From contig BCIA01000001.1 in assembly GCA_001599815.1 (NCBI GenBank), positions 6,406,978 through 6,470,977 on the forward strand: a DNA stretch of 64,000 nt. Direction: 5' to 3'. The notes under the pieces are model-generated. The model searched no databases. It was not told where the DNA came from and saw only the letters and a list, made by a program, of their open reading frames with translations. The stretch is from Furcasterigmium furcatum (Eukaryota; Ascomycota; Sordariomycetes; Glomerellales; Plectosphaerellaceae). Of the stretch, positions 56,132 to 64,000 are shown one piece after another. Position 1 is the first letter of the stretch. Each line of letters opens with the position of its first letter. Both the position numbers and the translations under genes were made by a program.

Positions 56132-57556
56132 ATGTCAATAGACGTAAACTGGGAGACCATCACCTCCGGCCCCGACGGCGAGGTTCTCGCAAACAAGATC
56201 CGCGACTTCGTCCACGACAAGTTTCAGCAAGTAAAACTCCCTCGCTTCATCAAGTCTGTCAAAGTCTACGACTTTGAATTCGGAAGCATCGCGCCGCAGC
56301 TGGAGCTCAAAGACATCACCGACCCCTTGCCGGATTTCTACGAAGACAACGAGGACTACGATGACGAGGACGGTGAGGAAGGGGACCACTCCGACGACGC
56401 AGACGAGCTGAGGAGTGTCGGCGGCACCGGAACGCCGGGGAAGCGGCGGCAGCAAGAGCTCCAGAGAGAGATGGCCGCTGCGTCGGCCGTGCCGTCGCGC
56501 CTGCAGACCGGTTCGCCAATGCGGCACGGGCCGGGCATCTCGACGCCCGGGGACATGACGAGTCCGTTCTTGGGCGTGTCGACGCCGGGCTTCCTGGGCG
56601 GCGCGTCGAACCTGCACTACTTCCAGAGCCATCTCGCCACCGGCTGGTCGGGGACGCAGACGCCCCTTGCGGCAGTCGCCGGCGCACACATGGGCGGCAG
56701 CGGATGGTTGGAGCACGGATCGGGAGCGAGCTCGCCATTCTACCCGCCGTCGCCGTTTGGAAGGGAAGGACCGCTTGGCGGCGCATCACCGAGCCATAGC
56801 AGGAACCCGTCGCAGAGCTCGATATCAGTCGGCGACTTCAACCCCGCGCTCGCATCGCTGACGCCGAACCCCCAGCAGCAAGGTCAGGGGCTGCGGGAGA
56901 AATCGAGCGTGTCGACGCTTGCGCCGACATCAGTGAGCACCTCGCGCCCACCGACGAGAGACCCTTCGAATCTTGCAGCGGCTGCAGCGGCGAGCGGATC
57001 TGCCATCGAGGAGGAGGACGAGCATGACGGCCCGGGGCCGGGGCACCATCGCGCGAGCTCGGAGCATCCGCATCCGCCGCGGTTCCGGGAGCCGAGGCCG
57101 GAGGACATGCAGGCCGTGTTCCGGATCCGATACGCGGGCGACATCAAGCTGCGCCTGACGGCGGAGATCCTTCTCGACTATCCGATGCCGAGCTTTGTCG
57201 GCATCCCCGTGCAGTTGAGCGTGACGGGGTTGACGTTCGATGGCGTGGGCGTGATGGCGCATATCCGGAAGAGACTGCACTTCTGCTTCCTGAGCCCCGA
57301 GGATGCGCTGACGGCTGTTGGACTGCCACCGGAGGACGAAGAGGAGGCGCAGCAGCTTGGAGACGAGGGGGCCAGCAAAAGGAGATTCGGGGGACTGTTG
57401 CAGGAGATCCAAGTCGAGAGCGAGATTGGCCTGCGCGAAGGGGGCAAGCAGAGCCTGAAGAACGTGGGCAAGGTGGAGCGGTTTGTGCTGGAGCAGGTGC
57501 GGCGGATATTCGAGGACGAGTTCGTGTACCCCAGCTTCTGGACGTTCCTGGTCTGA
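56132..57556 (+). CDS. mdm12: ERMES complex subunit Mdm12
   Basis: 474-aa, intronless. Mdm12 is the soluble subunit that bridges ER-anchored Mmm1 and outer-membrane Mdm10/Mdm34 and carries phospholipids in its SMP domain. The SMP domain is split: the N-terminal strand MSIDVNWETI and helix KIRDFVHDKFQQVKLPRFIK, with VKVYDFEFGSIAPQLELKDI; then a long, fungus-specific insertion (about 75-325) of acidic, Gly/Ser-rich sequence; and the return at FRIRYAGDIKLRLTAEILLD, ending FVLEQVRRIFEDEFVYPSFW. The length, normal for Pezizomycotina, is greater than yeast Mdm12 because of that insertion. Start is secure, since the conserved domain begins at the first Met. Confidence 0.97.
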   Translation: MSIDVNWETITSGPDGEVLANKIRDFVHDKFQQVKLPRFIKSVKVYDFEFGSIAPQLELKDITDPLPDFYEDNEDYDDEDGEEGDHSDDADELRSVGGTGTPGKRRQQELQREMAAASAVPSRLQTGSPMRHGPGISTPGDMTSPFLGVSTPGFLGGASNLHYFQSHLATGWSGTQTPLAAVAGAHMGGSGWLEHGSGASSPFYPPSPFGREGPLGGASPSHSRNPSQSSISVGDFNPALASLTPNPQQQGQGLREKSSVSTLAPTSVSTSRPPTRDPSNLAAAAAASGSAIEEEDEHDGPGPGHHRASSEHPHPPRFREPRPEDMQAVFRIRYAGDIKLRLTAEILLDYPMPSFVGIPVQLSVTGLTFDGVGVMAHIRKRLHFCFLSPEDALTAVGLPPEDEEEAQQLGDEGASKRRFGGLLQEIQVESEIGLREGGKQSLKNVGKVERFVLEQVRRIFEDEFVYPSFWTFLV

Positions 57557-58066
57557 GCTCCCCGCGGGATAGAGGTGGTCATGGCGGGTGGTACTGTAGG
57601 CCCGCGGCCCGTCAGGGGGCAGCCGCGTGGTCATGCCCCGCGGCGGTAAACATACGAATGCATCACATGCCCCTCGCTGCCGCGCCTACCCTTTATGTAC
57701 AAGATATTTTACCCCAGGTATTGTCCCCCGGTGGTCCAACGGTGATACCCGGCTTCACTTCGCTGGGGGCCCGGGCAGTCGCCCGCCATTTCGAAGGCTC
57801 CCGGTTCAACCCACCATCTCATCAGTTTTTCGGCAACAACTACGACAACCGGCAAAAGTGTAGTGCACCCTCAACATCTGGGTGGGTGGATGGCGGGACT
57901 ACACATCATTCTTTTTTTGGAGTTTCGGACATGTAAGATTTTGATTTTTGCTGTGCCTTCTTTCAACAGACGCCGAACACCATGAAATTCCGGCCGGCCC
58001 TTGGCATGTACTTTTGAGATGATGAATTGATTGAATGTGCTGATGCGTCATGCTTGAAATTGTGCG
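57557..58066. other. Intergenic between converging Mdm12 and Vps28 genes
   Basis: 510 bases. A tRNA-like string around 57725-57815 was examined and rejected. Nothing else seen. Confidence 0.45.
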
Positions 58067-58902
58067 CTATGTCAATGTGCTCTTGAACCCCTGGTATGCC
58101 TGCTGGATCTCCATCTCGATCTCCCTTGCCTGCTGCTCGCTCAGCTCGTCCGTCGCCTTCATCTGGTTGAGCGTGATGAGCCACTGCACGATCTTGCCCC
58201 TGTTCTCAAAGTCCCTGTCCGTCACCTTGTTCACGGACTGGATCACGTCGGAGAGGAGCGGGTGCAGCTGGTCCTTGGACAGCAGCCCCAGCTTGACGGC
58301 GTCAAGGAACGTGATGAATTCTTGCGTCGCCTCAAGGATGAGCGCGCCGCTCGTTGTGCTCCCTGGTGCCGGGGCCTGGGGGGGCGCTGAGCTCGAGGAC
58401 GCGGTGACGGTTGTGGAGGGCATGCCGACGCGAATGCGCTCGGTGGCGCGAGGGACTTCGAGCTGCGGAAGAAAGCGGTCAGTTCTCTGCGGCGGCCGGA
58501 AAGATGCCTGGCAGCTGCACTCACGTCCCATTCGGCCTTGAACTCGTCCAGCCCGACGAACGCCTTGGCGACCGTCTCGTCGGCGAGGATGGCCTTGTAC
58601 TGCTTGAGCGACCGCTCGCAGATCTCGGTGTAGTCGGCCTCTGAGATGGCGTCTTTCAAGAAGGCCTTCTCCAGCTCGTCGAGCATCACCAAGATACTGA
58701 AGATCTCGGCCAGGGAGTCCTGGAGGTCGCGCTCGGCGCGGGTCTCGGTGAGCTTGACTTCCTGTCGCGTGCGGGTCAGCAGGGCCTTGTGAGGTCCGGG
58801 GCTGCTTGTTTGACAAACCTCATCGAGATTTATGGTCGCGGAGAGCGCAGTGTTCGGGACATAGCTGTGCGGCGTCGGCGCATATGATGGCCGGGGCATC
58901 AT
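58067..58902 (-). CDS. vps28: ESCRT-I subunit Vps28
   Basis: 238 aa. Exons on the minus strand: 58902-58819, 58761-58525, 58462-58067. Vps28 joins Vps23 and Vps37 in ESCRT-I and links it to ESCRT-II for sorting ubiquitinated cargo into multivesicular bodies. The N-terminal core has LSATINLDE-EVKLTETRAE, DSLAEIFSILVMLDELEKAF and TEICERSLKQYKAIL; the C-terminal four-helix domain holds FITFLDAVKLGLLSKDQLHP and IVQWLITLNQMKATDELSEQ. The first intron (58818-58762) is 57 nt and would read through in frame, but LDE-EVKL is the conserved junction. Start is one of two adjacent Met codons (58902 or 58899). Confidence 0.95.
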
Positions 58903-59231
58903 CGTGGCGAGGGATGCGGCATCGTCAGTCGGATGGATGTTGGGAGTTGAAGCTCTGGGCAATGGACCGACGTCACGCGGGGCAGCTCGTCCGCCAGAGA
59001 CCCCACACCGACCTCCACTGAAGACCCCTGAAGAGCGCCGCCTAGCGCAATTCCTTATCGATAATCAATCCCGATAAGCGCTTATCGCTCGAAAAAAATT
59101 CGAGAAAATCAGCTTCTCGATCTCGCCCGCTCCCGCCAATTGGCGATCGTCAGAACCTCACCTCAATACCGAGCACCGCATTCTCTATCCCGCGGACACC
59201 ACAGGCACTGCCCTGTCCGACAACCGCAGAG
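58903..59231. promoter_or_regulatory. Divergent promoter of Vps28 and Noc2
   Basis: About 330 bases between two housekeeping starts. It contains TTATCGATAA-like words (TTCCTTATCGATAATCAATC near 59050). No gene seen. Confidence 0.4.
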
Positions 59232-61601
59232 ATGCCTCCCACGAAGAAGAACCTCAAGGCAACGAAAAAGTTCGAGAAGAAGCACCTGTCTAAGGTCCTC
59301 GAGAAGCGAAAGGAGAACGCAAAGGTCAAGCAGCGCCACCAGATCAAGGCCAAGAAGCAGGTCAGGAAAAACAAGGACGATGCTTTCTACAAGGGCGAGA
59401 AGGACGAGAAGGCTGCCGCCGCGGCCAAGAGCTCCAAGAAGGACGCCAATGTCAGCTCCATGAGCGTCGACGACTTCTTCCAGGGCGGCTTCGAGATCAT
59501 CGACAAGGTCGCCCCCAAGAAGGCTGGCAAGCTGGGCAAGAGGAAGCGCGACGCACCGAACGGCGACGCCGAGGCCGGCAGTGACGACGAGAGCGGCTCT
59601 GACATCTCCCTCGAGGAGCAGCCCGTTCTCAGCGACGGCGATGACGAGTCCGACGACGACGCGGAGGCCGGCGAGATGAGCAAGCAGGCCATGGACGACC
59701 TCGCAAAGAAGGATCCCGAGTTCTACAAGTTCCTGAAAGAGAACGACCCCGAGGCCCTCGACTTTGACGAGAACGCCGACCTTGCCGAGATGGAGGAGCT
59801 GAGCGCCGGCAGCGACGCCTCCGACGACGAGGAGCAGCCCAAGAAGAAGAGGAAGAAGGACGCCAAGAAGGCCGAAGACGAGCCTGCCGATAACGAGCTC
59901 ACACAAGAGATGGTCGCCAAGTGGAAGGCCTCCATCGCCGAGACCAAGTCCCTGCGCGCCGCGAGACAGGTCGTCCTGGCCTTCCGGTGCGCCGCCCACC
60001 TGAACGAGGTCGACGAGGAGAAGACGGCCCGGTACTCCATCACCAGCCCGCAGGTGTTCCACGACATCCTGATCGTGGCGCTGAAGCAGATCCCCGAGGT
60101 CGTCGCCCACCACATCCCCGCCAAGGAGTCCTCCTCCGGAAAGGTCTACGTGCAGACCGACTCGAAGAAGTTCCAGAACCTGTCCGTCATGCTCAGGACG
60201 TACACCGCCTCCATCATCCACCTGCTCAGCACCCTCTCCGACGACGCGACCCTCAAGCTCACCATCGGCTCCCTTGAGCCGCTGCTGCCCTACCTCCTGT
60301 CTTTCCGCAAGATTCTCAAGGTCCTCGTCAAGACGGTCGTCAACTTCTGGGCGCGCCCCGCCAGCTCCGAGGCCACCCGCATCACGGCGTTCCTCGTCCT
60401 CCGCAAGCTCATGGTCATCGGCGATGCCGGCCTGCGCGAGACCATCCTCAAGGCCGTCTACCAGGGCCTCATCCAGGGTTCGCGCGTCACCAACGTCAAC
60501 ACCATCCAGGGCATCAACCTCATGAAGAACTCGGCCGCCGAGCTCTGGGGCATCGACCAGTCCGTCGGCTACACCACCGCCTTCACCTTTGTGCGCCAGC
60601 TCGCCATCCACCTGCGCAACAGCATCGTCAACAACAAGGACAACGCCTTCCGCGTCGTCTGCTGCTGGCAGTACACCCACAGCCTCGACTTCTGGTCGAC
60701 CGTCCTCGCCGAGCACTGCACCCCCGCCCGCGAGGCCGAGAACGCCGCCCACGCCGGCGGCCAGCTCAAGCTCCTCATCTACCCCCTGACCCAGGTCACC
60801 CTCGGCGCCGCCCGCCTCATCCCGACGGCGACGTACTTCCCCTTCCGCTTCCACCTCGTCCGCGCCCTCCTCCGCATCTCCCGCGCCACGCACACCTATA
60901 TCCCCCTCGCCGCCATGCTCCTCGAGGTCCTCGAGTCCGCCGAGATGCGCCGCAACCCCAAGCCCGCGTCCCTCAAGCCCCTCGACTTCCGCGTCGCTTA
61001 CAAGGCCCCCAAGGCGTACCTGCGCACGCGCGTCTACCAGGACGGCGTCGGCGAGCAGCTCGTCGAGCTCTTCAGCGAGTTCTTCGCGCTGTGGTCCAAG
61101 AGCGTCGCGTTCCCCGAGATGGCGCTGCCCGTGGGCATCCAGCTGAAGCGGTGGCTGAAGCAGGCGCGCAAGGGCGCGGCAGGCAGCAAGGGCCGCGGCG
61201 GGCTGAAGAACAGCAAGCTGACGAGCTCGCTGGTGCTGCTCGTGCAGAAGCTCGAGGCGAACGCGCGCTTCGTCGAGGGCGAGCGGGCCAAGATCGACTT
61301 TGCGCCAAGGGACCGCGCGCAGGTCGACAAGTTCCTGCAGGAGATGGAGTGGGAGAAGACGCCGCTGGGGGCGTTTGTGGTCTCGCAGCGGAAGATGCGG
61401 GCGGAGAAGCTGAGGATGATGGACGAGGCCCGGAAAGACGACGAGAGGAGGAGGAAGGAGGAGGAGGGCGCCGAGGACGACGATAGTGTCGTTGTGAGCG
61501 ACGATGGGGAGGAGGAGTTTGGCGATGAGCTGTTGGATGGAGATGACGAGGAGCTCGAGTCGATCGAGGGTGATGTGTACGGGGACGAGGATGACGAGTA
61601 G
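59232..61601 (+). CDS. noc2: Nucleolar complex protein Noc2 (60S biogenesis)
   Basis: 789 aa, single exon. Noc2 forms dimers with Noc1 and then Noc3 that carry pre-60S particles from the nucleolus to the nucleoplasm. A basic N-terminus (KKNLKATKKFEKKHLSKVLE) is followed by SMSVDDFFQGGFEIID, an acidic low-complexity stretch with conserved KDPEFYKFLKENDPEAL, and the helical repeat domain: VFHDILIVALKQIPEVVAHH, LKTVVNFWA-like LVKTVVNFWARPASSEATRI, QGLIQGSRVTNVNTIQGINL, MKNSAAELWGID and YPLTQVTLGAARLIPTATYF. An acidic tail closes the protein. Length and order match the family. Confidence 0.97.
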   Translation: MPPTKKNLKATKKFEKKHLSKVLEKRKENAKVKQRHQIKAKKQVRKNKDDAFYKGEKDEKAAAAAKSSKKDANVSSMSVDDFFQGGFEIIDKVAPKKAGKLGKRKRDAPNGDAEAGSDDESGSDISLEEQPVLSDGDDESDDDAEAGEMSKQAMDDLAKKDPEFYKFLKENDPEALDFDENADLAEMEELSAGSDASDDEEQPKKKRKKDAKKAEDEPADNELTQEMVAKWKASIAETKSLRAARQVVLAFRCAAHLNEVDEEKTARYSITSPQVFHDILIVALKQIPEVVAHHIPAKESSSGKVYVQTDSKKFQNLSVMLRTYTASIIHLLSTLSDDATLKLTIGSLEPLLPYLLSFRKILKVLVKTVVNFWARPASSEATRITAFLVLRKLMVIGDAGLRETILKAVYQGLIQGSRVTNVNTIQGINLMKNSAAELWGIDQSVGYTTAFTFVRQLAIHLRNSIVNNKDNAFRVVCCWQYTHSLDFWSTVLAEHCTPAREAENAAHAGGQLKLLIYPLTQVTLGAARLIPTATYFPFRFHLVRALLRISRATHTYIPLAAMLLEVLESAEMRRNPKPASLKPLDFRVAYKAPKAYLRTRVYQDGVGEQLVELFSEFFALWSKSVAFPEMALPVGIQLKRWLKQARKGAAGSKGRGGLKNSKLTSSLVLLVQKLEANARFVEGERAKIDFAPRDRAQVDKFLQEMEWEKTPLGAFVVSQRKMRAEKLRMMDEARKDDERRRKEEEGAEDDDSVVVSDDGEEEFGDELLDGDDEELESIEGDVYGDEDDE

Positions 61602-61737
61602 GCGTCAATCTATTGGTTTGTAAATGGTCACCGGTACTATACCTCTGGCGTTAATTCATTCGTGTTCTAAACGCTGTGTCTATCATGTTTTGCGGTGTAC
61701 CAGACAAGAGGACCAGAGTGCCAGCCTGCGTTTTTTA

Positions 61738-63843
61738 TTAGACACTTCCCGTGGCATCTCCCGCCGGCCTTCGCGGCAAAGGCGGCGCCGGCAACTCCTC
61801 GTCATCATCCCCATCAATCATACGAATAGGCCCATGGTCCATCTCCTCCTTTTCGGCCCTGGCCTCGTCCGGGATATCGTCATCCAGCTCACCCCGCTGC
61901 TTTCGCAGAATGTCCTCGTCCTGCTCGATAGCGCCGCTCCCTCCCTTGACATCGGGGAACCCGCACCTCGTCAAGATCTGCGCAACCAGATCGGGATACC
62001 GCAGGTGTCCGGCGACCTCCTCGCTAAGATCCAGGTTTTCCAACCCAGGAACGTTCTTGACTGGCTGGAGGCCCGCGATGCCATATTGCAGCGAGGTCGC
62101 GCGGTACAGGAAGCCGAGAATGTAGTCGTTCTCCGAGTAGACGTTGAAGATTCTTCCGGCAACGACAGAGCGCAGCCGCGCCCAGTGCAACGTGTCCGAC
62201 GGCGTCGGGGCGCCGATGAGGACGACGCTGTCGATGAGACCGAAGGCGCGGCGCTCGGCGAGGGCTTTGAGGCACGAGTGGATGGCGCGTGCGCCGAGGG
62301 AGTATCCCACCAGCGTGACGGGTCGCTCGCCCTGGGCGCGGTTGATGAGCGCGTCGGCGAGCACGCGACCGGCCTTCTCGGAGCGGTTGCGGGCGAGGTT
62401 GAACGGGTTGTCGACGTTGGAAGCCGTCTTCAGGAGGTATACGGGCCACAGCAGCGCCTGGACGGAGGCGAGGACTGTGCGCTTCAGGACCTCCGACTTG
62501 ACCATTTTCCAGGCCGTGTCGCTGATCAGGCTCTCGAGCGAGTCGTTCAGCTCAATCAGCGCCTTCATCTCGTACCGGAGCGCGAAGACCTCCGACTCGT
62601 CGCCCAGGACCTTCCACGGCTTCGTGACGTCATCCTCGTCCTTGAGCCAGCCGTTGACGCCCACGGTCACCCTGAGCCGGCGGCTCTGCTTCTCCTCCGG
62701 GGTGGCCTCCTTGGCATCCGCCGCCTGTGCCTCCTTCAGCGGGATGAATCGGAAATCATTCACCTCCTTGGCGTAGTTGTCCATCATCTCACCGGTCATC
62801 TTGGCGCCGTACGCGCCGAACAGGGTCCCCACGAGGGCGCCGTTGGCCCAGAAGATCCCCAGGAACGACGCAACGCCGCCGAGGCCGACGCTGCCCATGA
62901 TGCCGCCGATTGCTCCCGCAACGATCGGGGCGGCCAGCCCGCCAGTCACGCCGATGACGGCGGCGCCGGCGACGGAGGCGAGGCCGACCTTCCAGAACCG
63001 CGATGTCTGGTTCTCGTTCCGCCGCTTCTCGGCCTCGGCGTCCCCGGACATGGTGTTTGCCGCCGCGGCGGTCTTCCCCGCCGTGCCGTCCTTGCCCTTC
63101 GCCGTGGACGCCTCGACGAGATACTTTGCGATCTCCGTCTCCTCTGTGATGAGGACCGCGAGCGGCAGCGCAAACGAGGACGTCAGATGCAGCGCCAGCG
63201 TCCGTGAGTAGGCCGAGTAGTTTCCCGTCGACAGCATGACGAGGAGCATGCAGCTAAGCAGCTCCCTTCGGTCCTCGAGCGGCGTCGTCGTGAACCGCGT
63301 CTGTGTGGGCGTGTAGTGCTTCTGCAGGATGGTAACATCGGTAGCGTTCGTGGTGCCCGAGTTCTCCGTCGTCCCTAGGACGATGAGGTCCTCGGGGCTG
63401 GCGCTCTTGTGCATCTCGGCCACCTGTGCCTGGCGCTTCTTCCGCGCCTCGAGGACCTTCTTGTCGTCATGGGCGGAGGTGATCTCCTTCAGCTTCTTGA
63501 GGGTCTCGGCGCGCCATTCGTCAAAGTGCGCGAGCGCGTCCAGGCGCAGCTTGATCAGCTCCCTGGGAAGTATGTCGGCGCTGTCGTCGACCGGCTCGTT
63601 TGTCTTGGCGGGGTCGTTGTCTGCGATTGCATGTTGCAGGGTGTCTAGTTCGAGCTCTGCGCGCATCGAGTCTATGATGGTCTGGATGAGGATGTAAAAG
63701 GCTGAGCGCCGGGCATCGTTGCAGACCACCAGGATCTGGCGAGGGTCCGCAGCAGAGGGCGCCATCGTGGTGTGTTGTCGTGTGCGTAGGGGTGATGAAG
63801 TTTGAAGGTGTGAAGTCAGTGAGCTCACCTCAGCCTGACCCAT
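61738..63843 (-). CDS. DUF726/TMCO4-family alpha/beta-hydrolase membrane protein
   Basis: 701 aa if started at the first Met (63843), or 675 aa from the Met at 63765, which has the better context (CACCACGATGGCG); I prefer the second. Family of TMCO4 and yeast Mil1. A helical N-terminal region with FDEWRAETLKKLKEI is followed by two hydrophobic, Gly-rich segments (VGLASVAGAAVIGVTGGLAA, GAIGGIMGSVGLGGVASFLG) that probably insert in the membrane. Then comes an alpha/beta-hydrolase core with LRVTVGVNGWLKDEDDV, nucleophile elbow LVGYSLGARAIHSC (Ser near 513), SVVLIGAPTPSD, and late His candidates around VAGHLRYPD. The acidic tail is disordered. Lipase activity is suggested by the elbow but not proven for this family; yeast Mil1 works with AP-1 in trafficking. 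Confidence 0.92.
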   Translation of the reverse strand: MGQAEVSSLTSHLQTSSPLRTRQHTTMAPSAADPRQILVVCNDARRSAFYILIQTIIDSMRAELELDTLQHAIADNDPAKTNEPVDDSADILPRELIKLRLDALAHFDEWRAETLKKLKEITSAHDDKKVLEARKKRQAQVAEMHKSASPEDLIVLGTTENSGTTNATDVTILQKHYTPTQTRFTTTPLEDRRELLSCMLLVMLSTGNYSAYSRTLALHLTSSFALPLAVLITEETEIAKYLVEASTAKGKDGTAGKTAAAANTMSGDAEAEKRRNENQTSRFWKVGLASVAGAAVIGVTGGLAAPIVAGAIGGIMGSVGLGGVASFLGIFWANGALVGTLFGAYGAKMTGEMMDNYAKEVNDFRFIPLKEAQAADAKEATPEEKQSRRLRVTVGVNGWLKDEDDVTKPWKVLGDESEVFALRYEMKALIELNDSLESLISDTAWKMVKSEVLKRTVLASVQALLWPVYLLKTASNVDNPFNLARNRSEKAGRVLADALINRAQGERPVTLVGYSLGARAIHSCLKALAERRAFGLIDSVVLIGAPTPSDTLHWARLRSVVAGRIFNVYSENDYILGFLYRATSLQYGIAGLQPVKNVPGLENLDLSEEVAGHLRYPDLVAQILTRCGFPDVKGGSGAIEQDEDILRKQRGELDDDIPDEARAEKEEMDHGPIRMIDGDDDEELPAPPLPRRPAGDATGSV

Positions 63844-64000
63844 CTACAACGACGTCACTGCAATGTGGCTGAGGGTGAGCAGTGGAATTTAGCGGTGGTC
63901 TGTGCGGGGTCCTGCATTGGGCTGGCAACGGCCTTCAGAAATCTAAGCTGGAGATAATTTGAGATAACCTTTCTGTTAACTCCAGGTAATCGAAATACCT
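63844..64000. other. Window end, possible repeat fragment
   Basis: Upstream of the DUF726 gene. GAGATAATTTGAGATAACC at 63953 resembles the words of repeat R3 (AATTATCTCAAATTGAG). Too short to assign firmly. Confidence 0.35.

Noticed and set aside
57725..57815. tRNA-like string with an A-box (TGGTCCAACGGT) and a B-box-like GGTTCAACCC
   Set aside because: The T-stem does not pair (CCGG against CACCA), no acceptor stem forms, and the B-box lacks its last C.
59163..60893. 576-codon open frame antisense to Noc2
   Set aside because: Mirror of GC-rich coding sequence; low-complexity content and no family features.
61624..63207. 527-codon open frame antisense to the DUF726 gene
   Set aside because: The DUF726 reading has clear domains; this one has none.
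1..64000. CRISPR arrays, prokaryotic operons, viral genes
   Set aside because: The window is fungal nuclear DNA; the only tandem arrays are the microsatellite and the short repeat units described.

Overview
The window is nuclear DNA of a filamentous ascomycete (Pezizomycotina, probably Sordariomycetes). Genes carry short 48-100 nt introns with GTAHGT-type donors and CTRAC-type branch points. The gene set is typical of the group: fungus-specific Zn2Cys6 regulators, a PDR-type ABC pump, Ssb-type Hsp70, Fab1, the ERMES subunit Mdm12, Vps28 and Noc2. The species cannot be named from the sequence alone.

There are two halves. From 1 to about 29 kb is an accessory, metabolic half: (a) 1-10.3 kb holds a zinc-cluster-type regulator cut by the window edge, a cytochrome P450 and a full-size PDR pump, all on the + strand; (b) 11.0-11.3 kb holds a possible 65-aa membrane protein; (c) 11.7-26.3 kb holds two inverted, diverged copies of one three-gene set (Gfo/Idh/MocA dehydrogenase, TIM-barrel/dehydrogenase fusion, PhyH-type dioxygenase). 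The copies are reciprocally decayed. In the left copy the dehydrogenase and dioxygenase are intact and the fusion gene is broken. In the right copy only the fusion gene is intact. Exactly one working version of each enzyme remains. Between the copies lie a secreted GH6 cellulase, a Zn2Cys6 regulator and an SMP-30-type lactonase, and an MFS sugar porter follows at 26.9-29.1 kb. I read this as a split catabolic island for a sugar or glycoside.

From 30 to 64 kb is a housekeeping half: Ssb1, an unidentified tail-anchored protein, eIF4E, a malonyl/acyl-CoA synthetase, a BolA protein, a large disordered protein, Fab1, a secreted Thr-rich protein, Mdm12, Vps28, Noc2 and a DUF726 hydrolase. Its intergenic spaces hold at least four copies of one short interspersed repeat, each with fragments that form hairpins.

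Exon coordinates in the entries were derived by reading splice sites and checking phase; each multi-exon model listed closes in frame.
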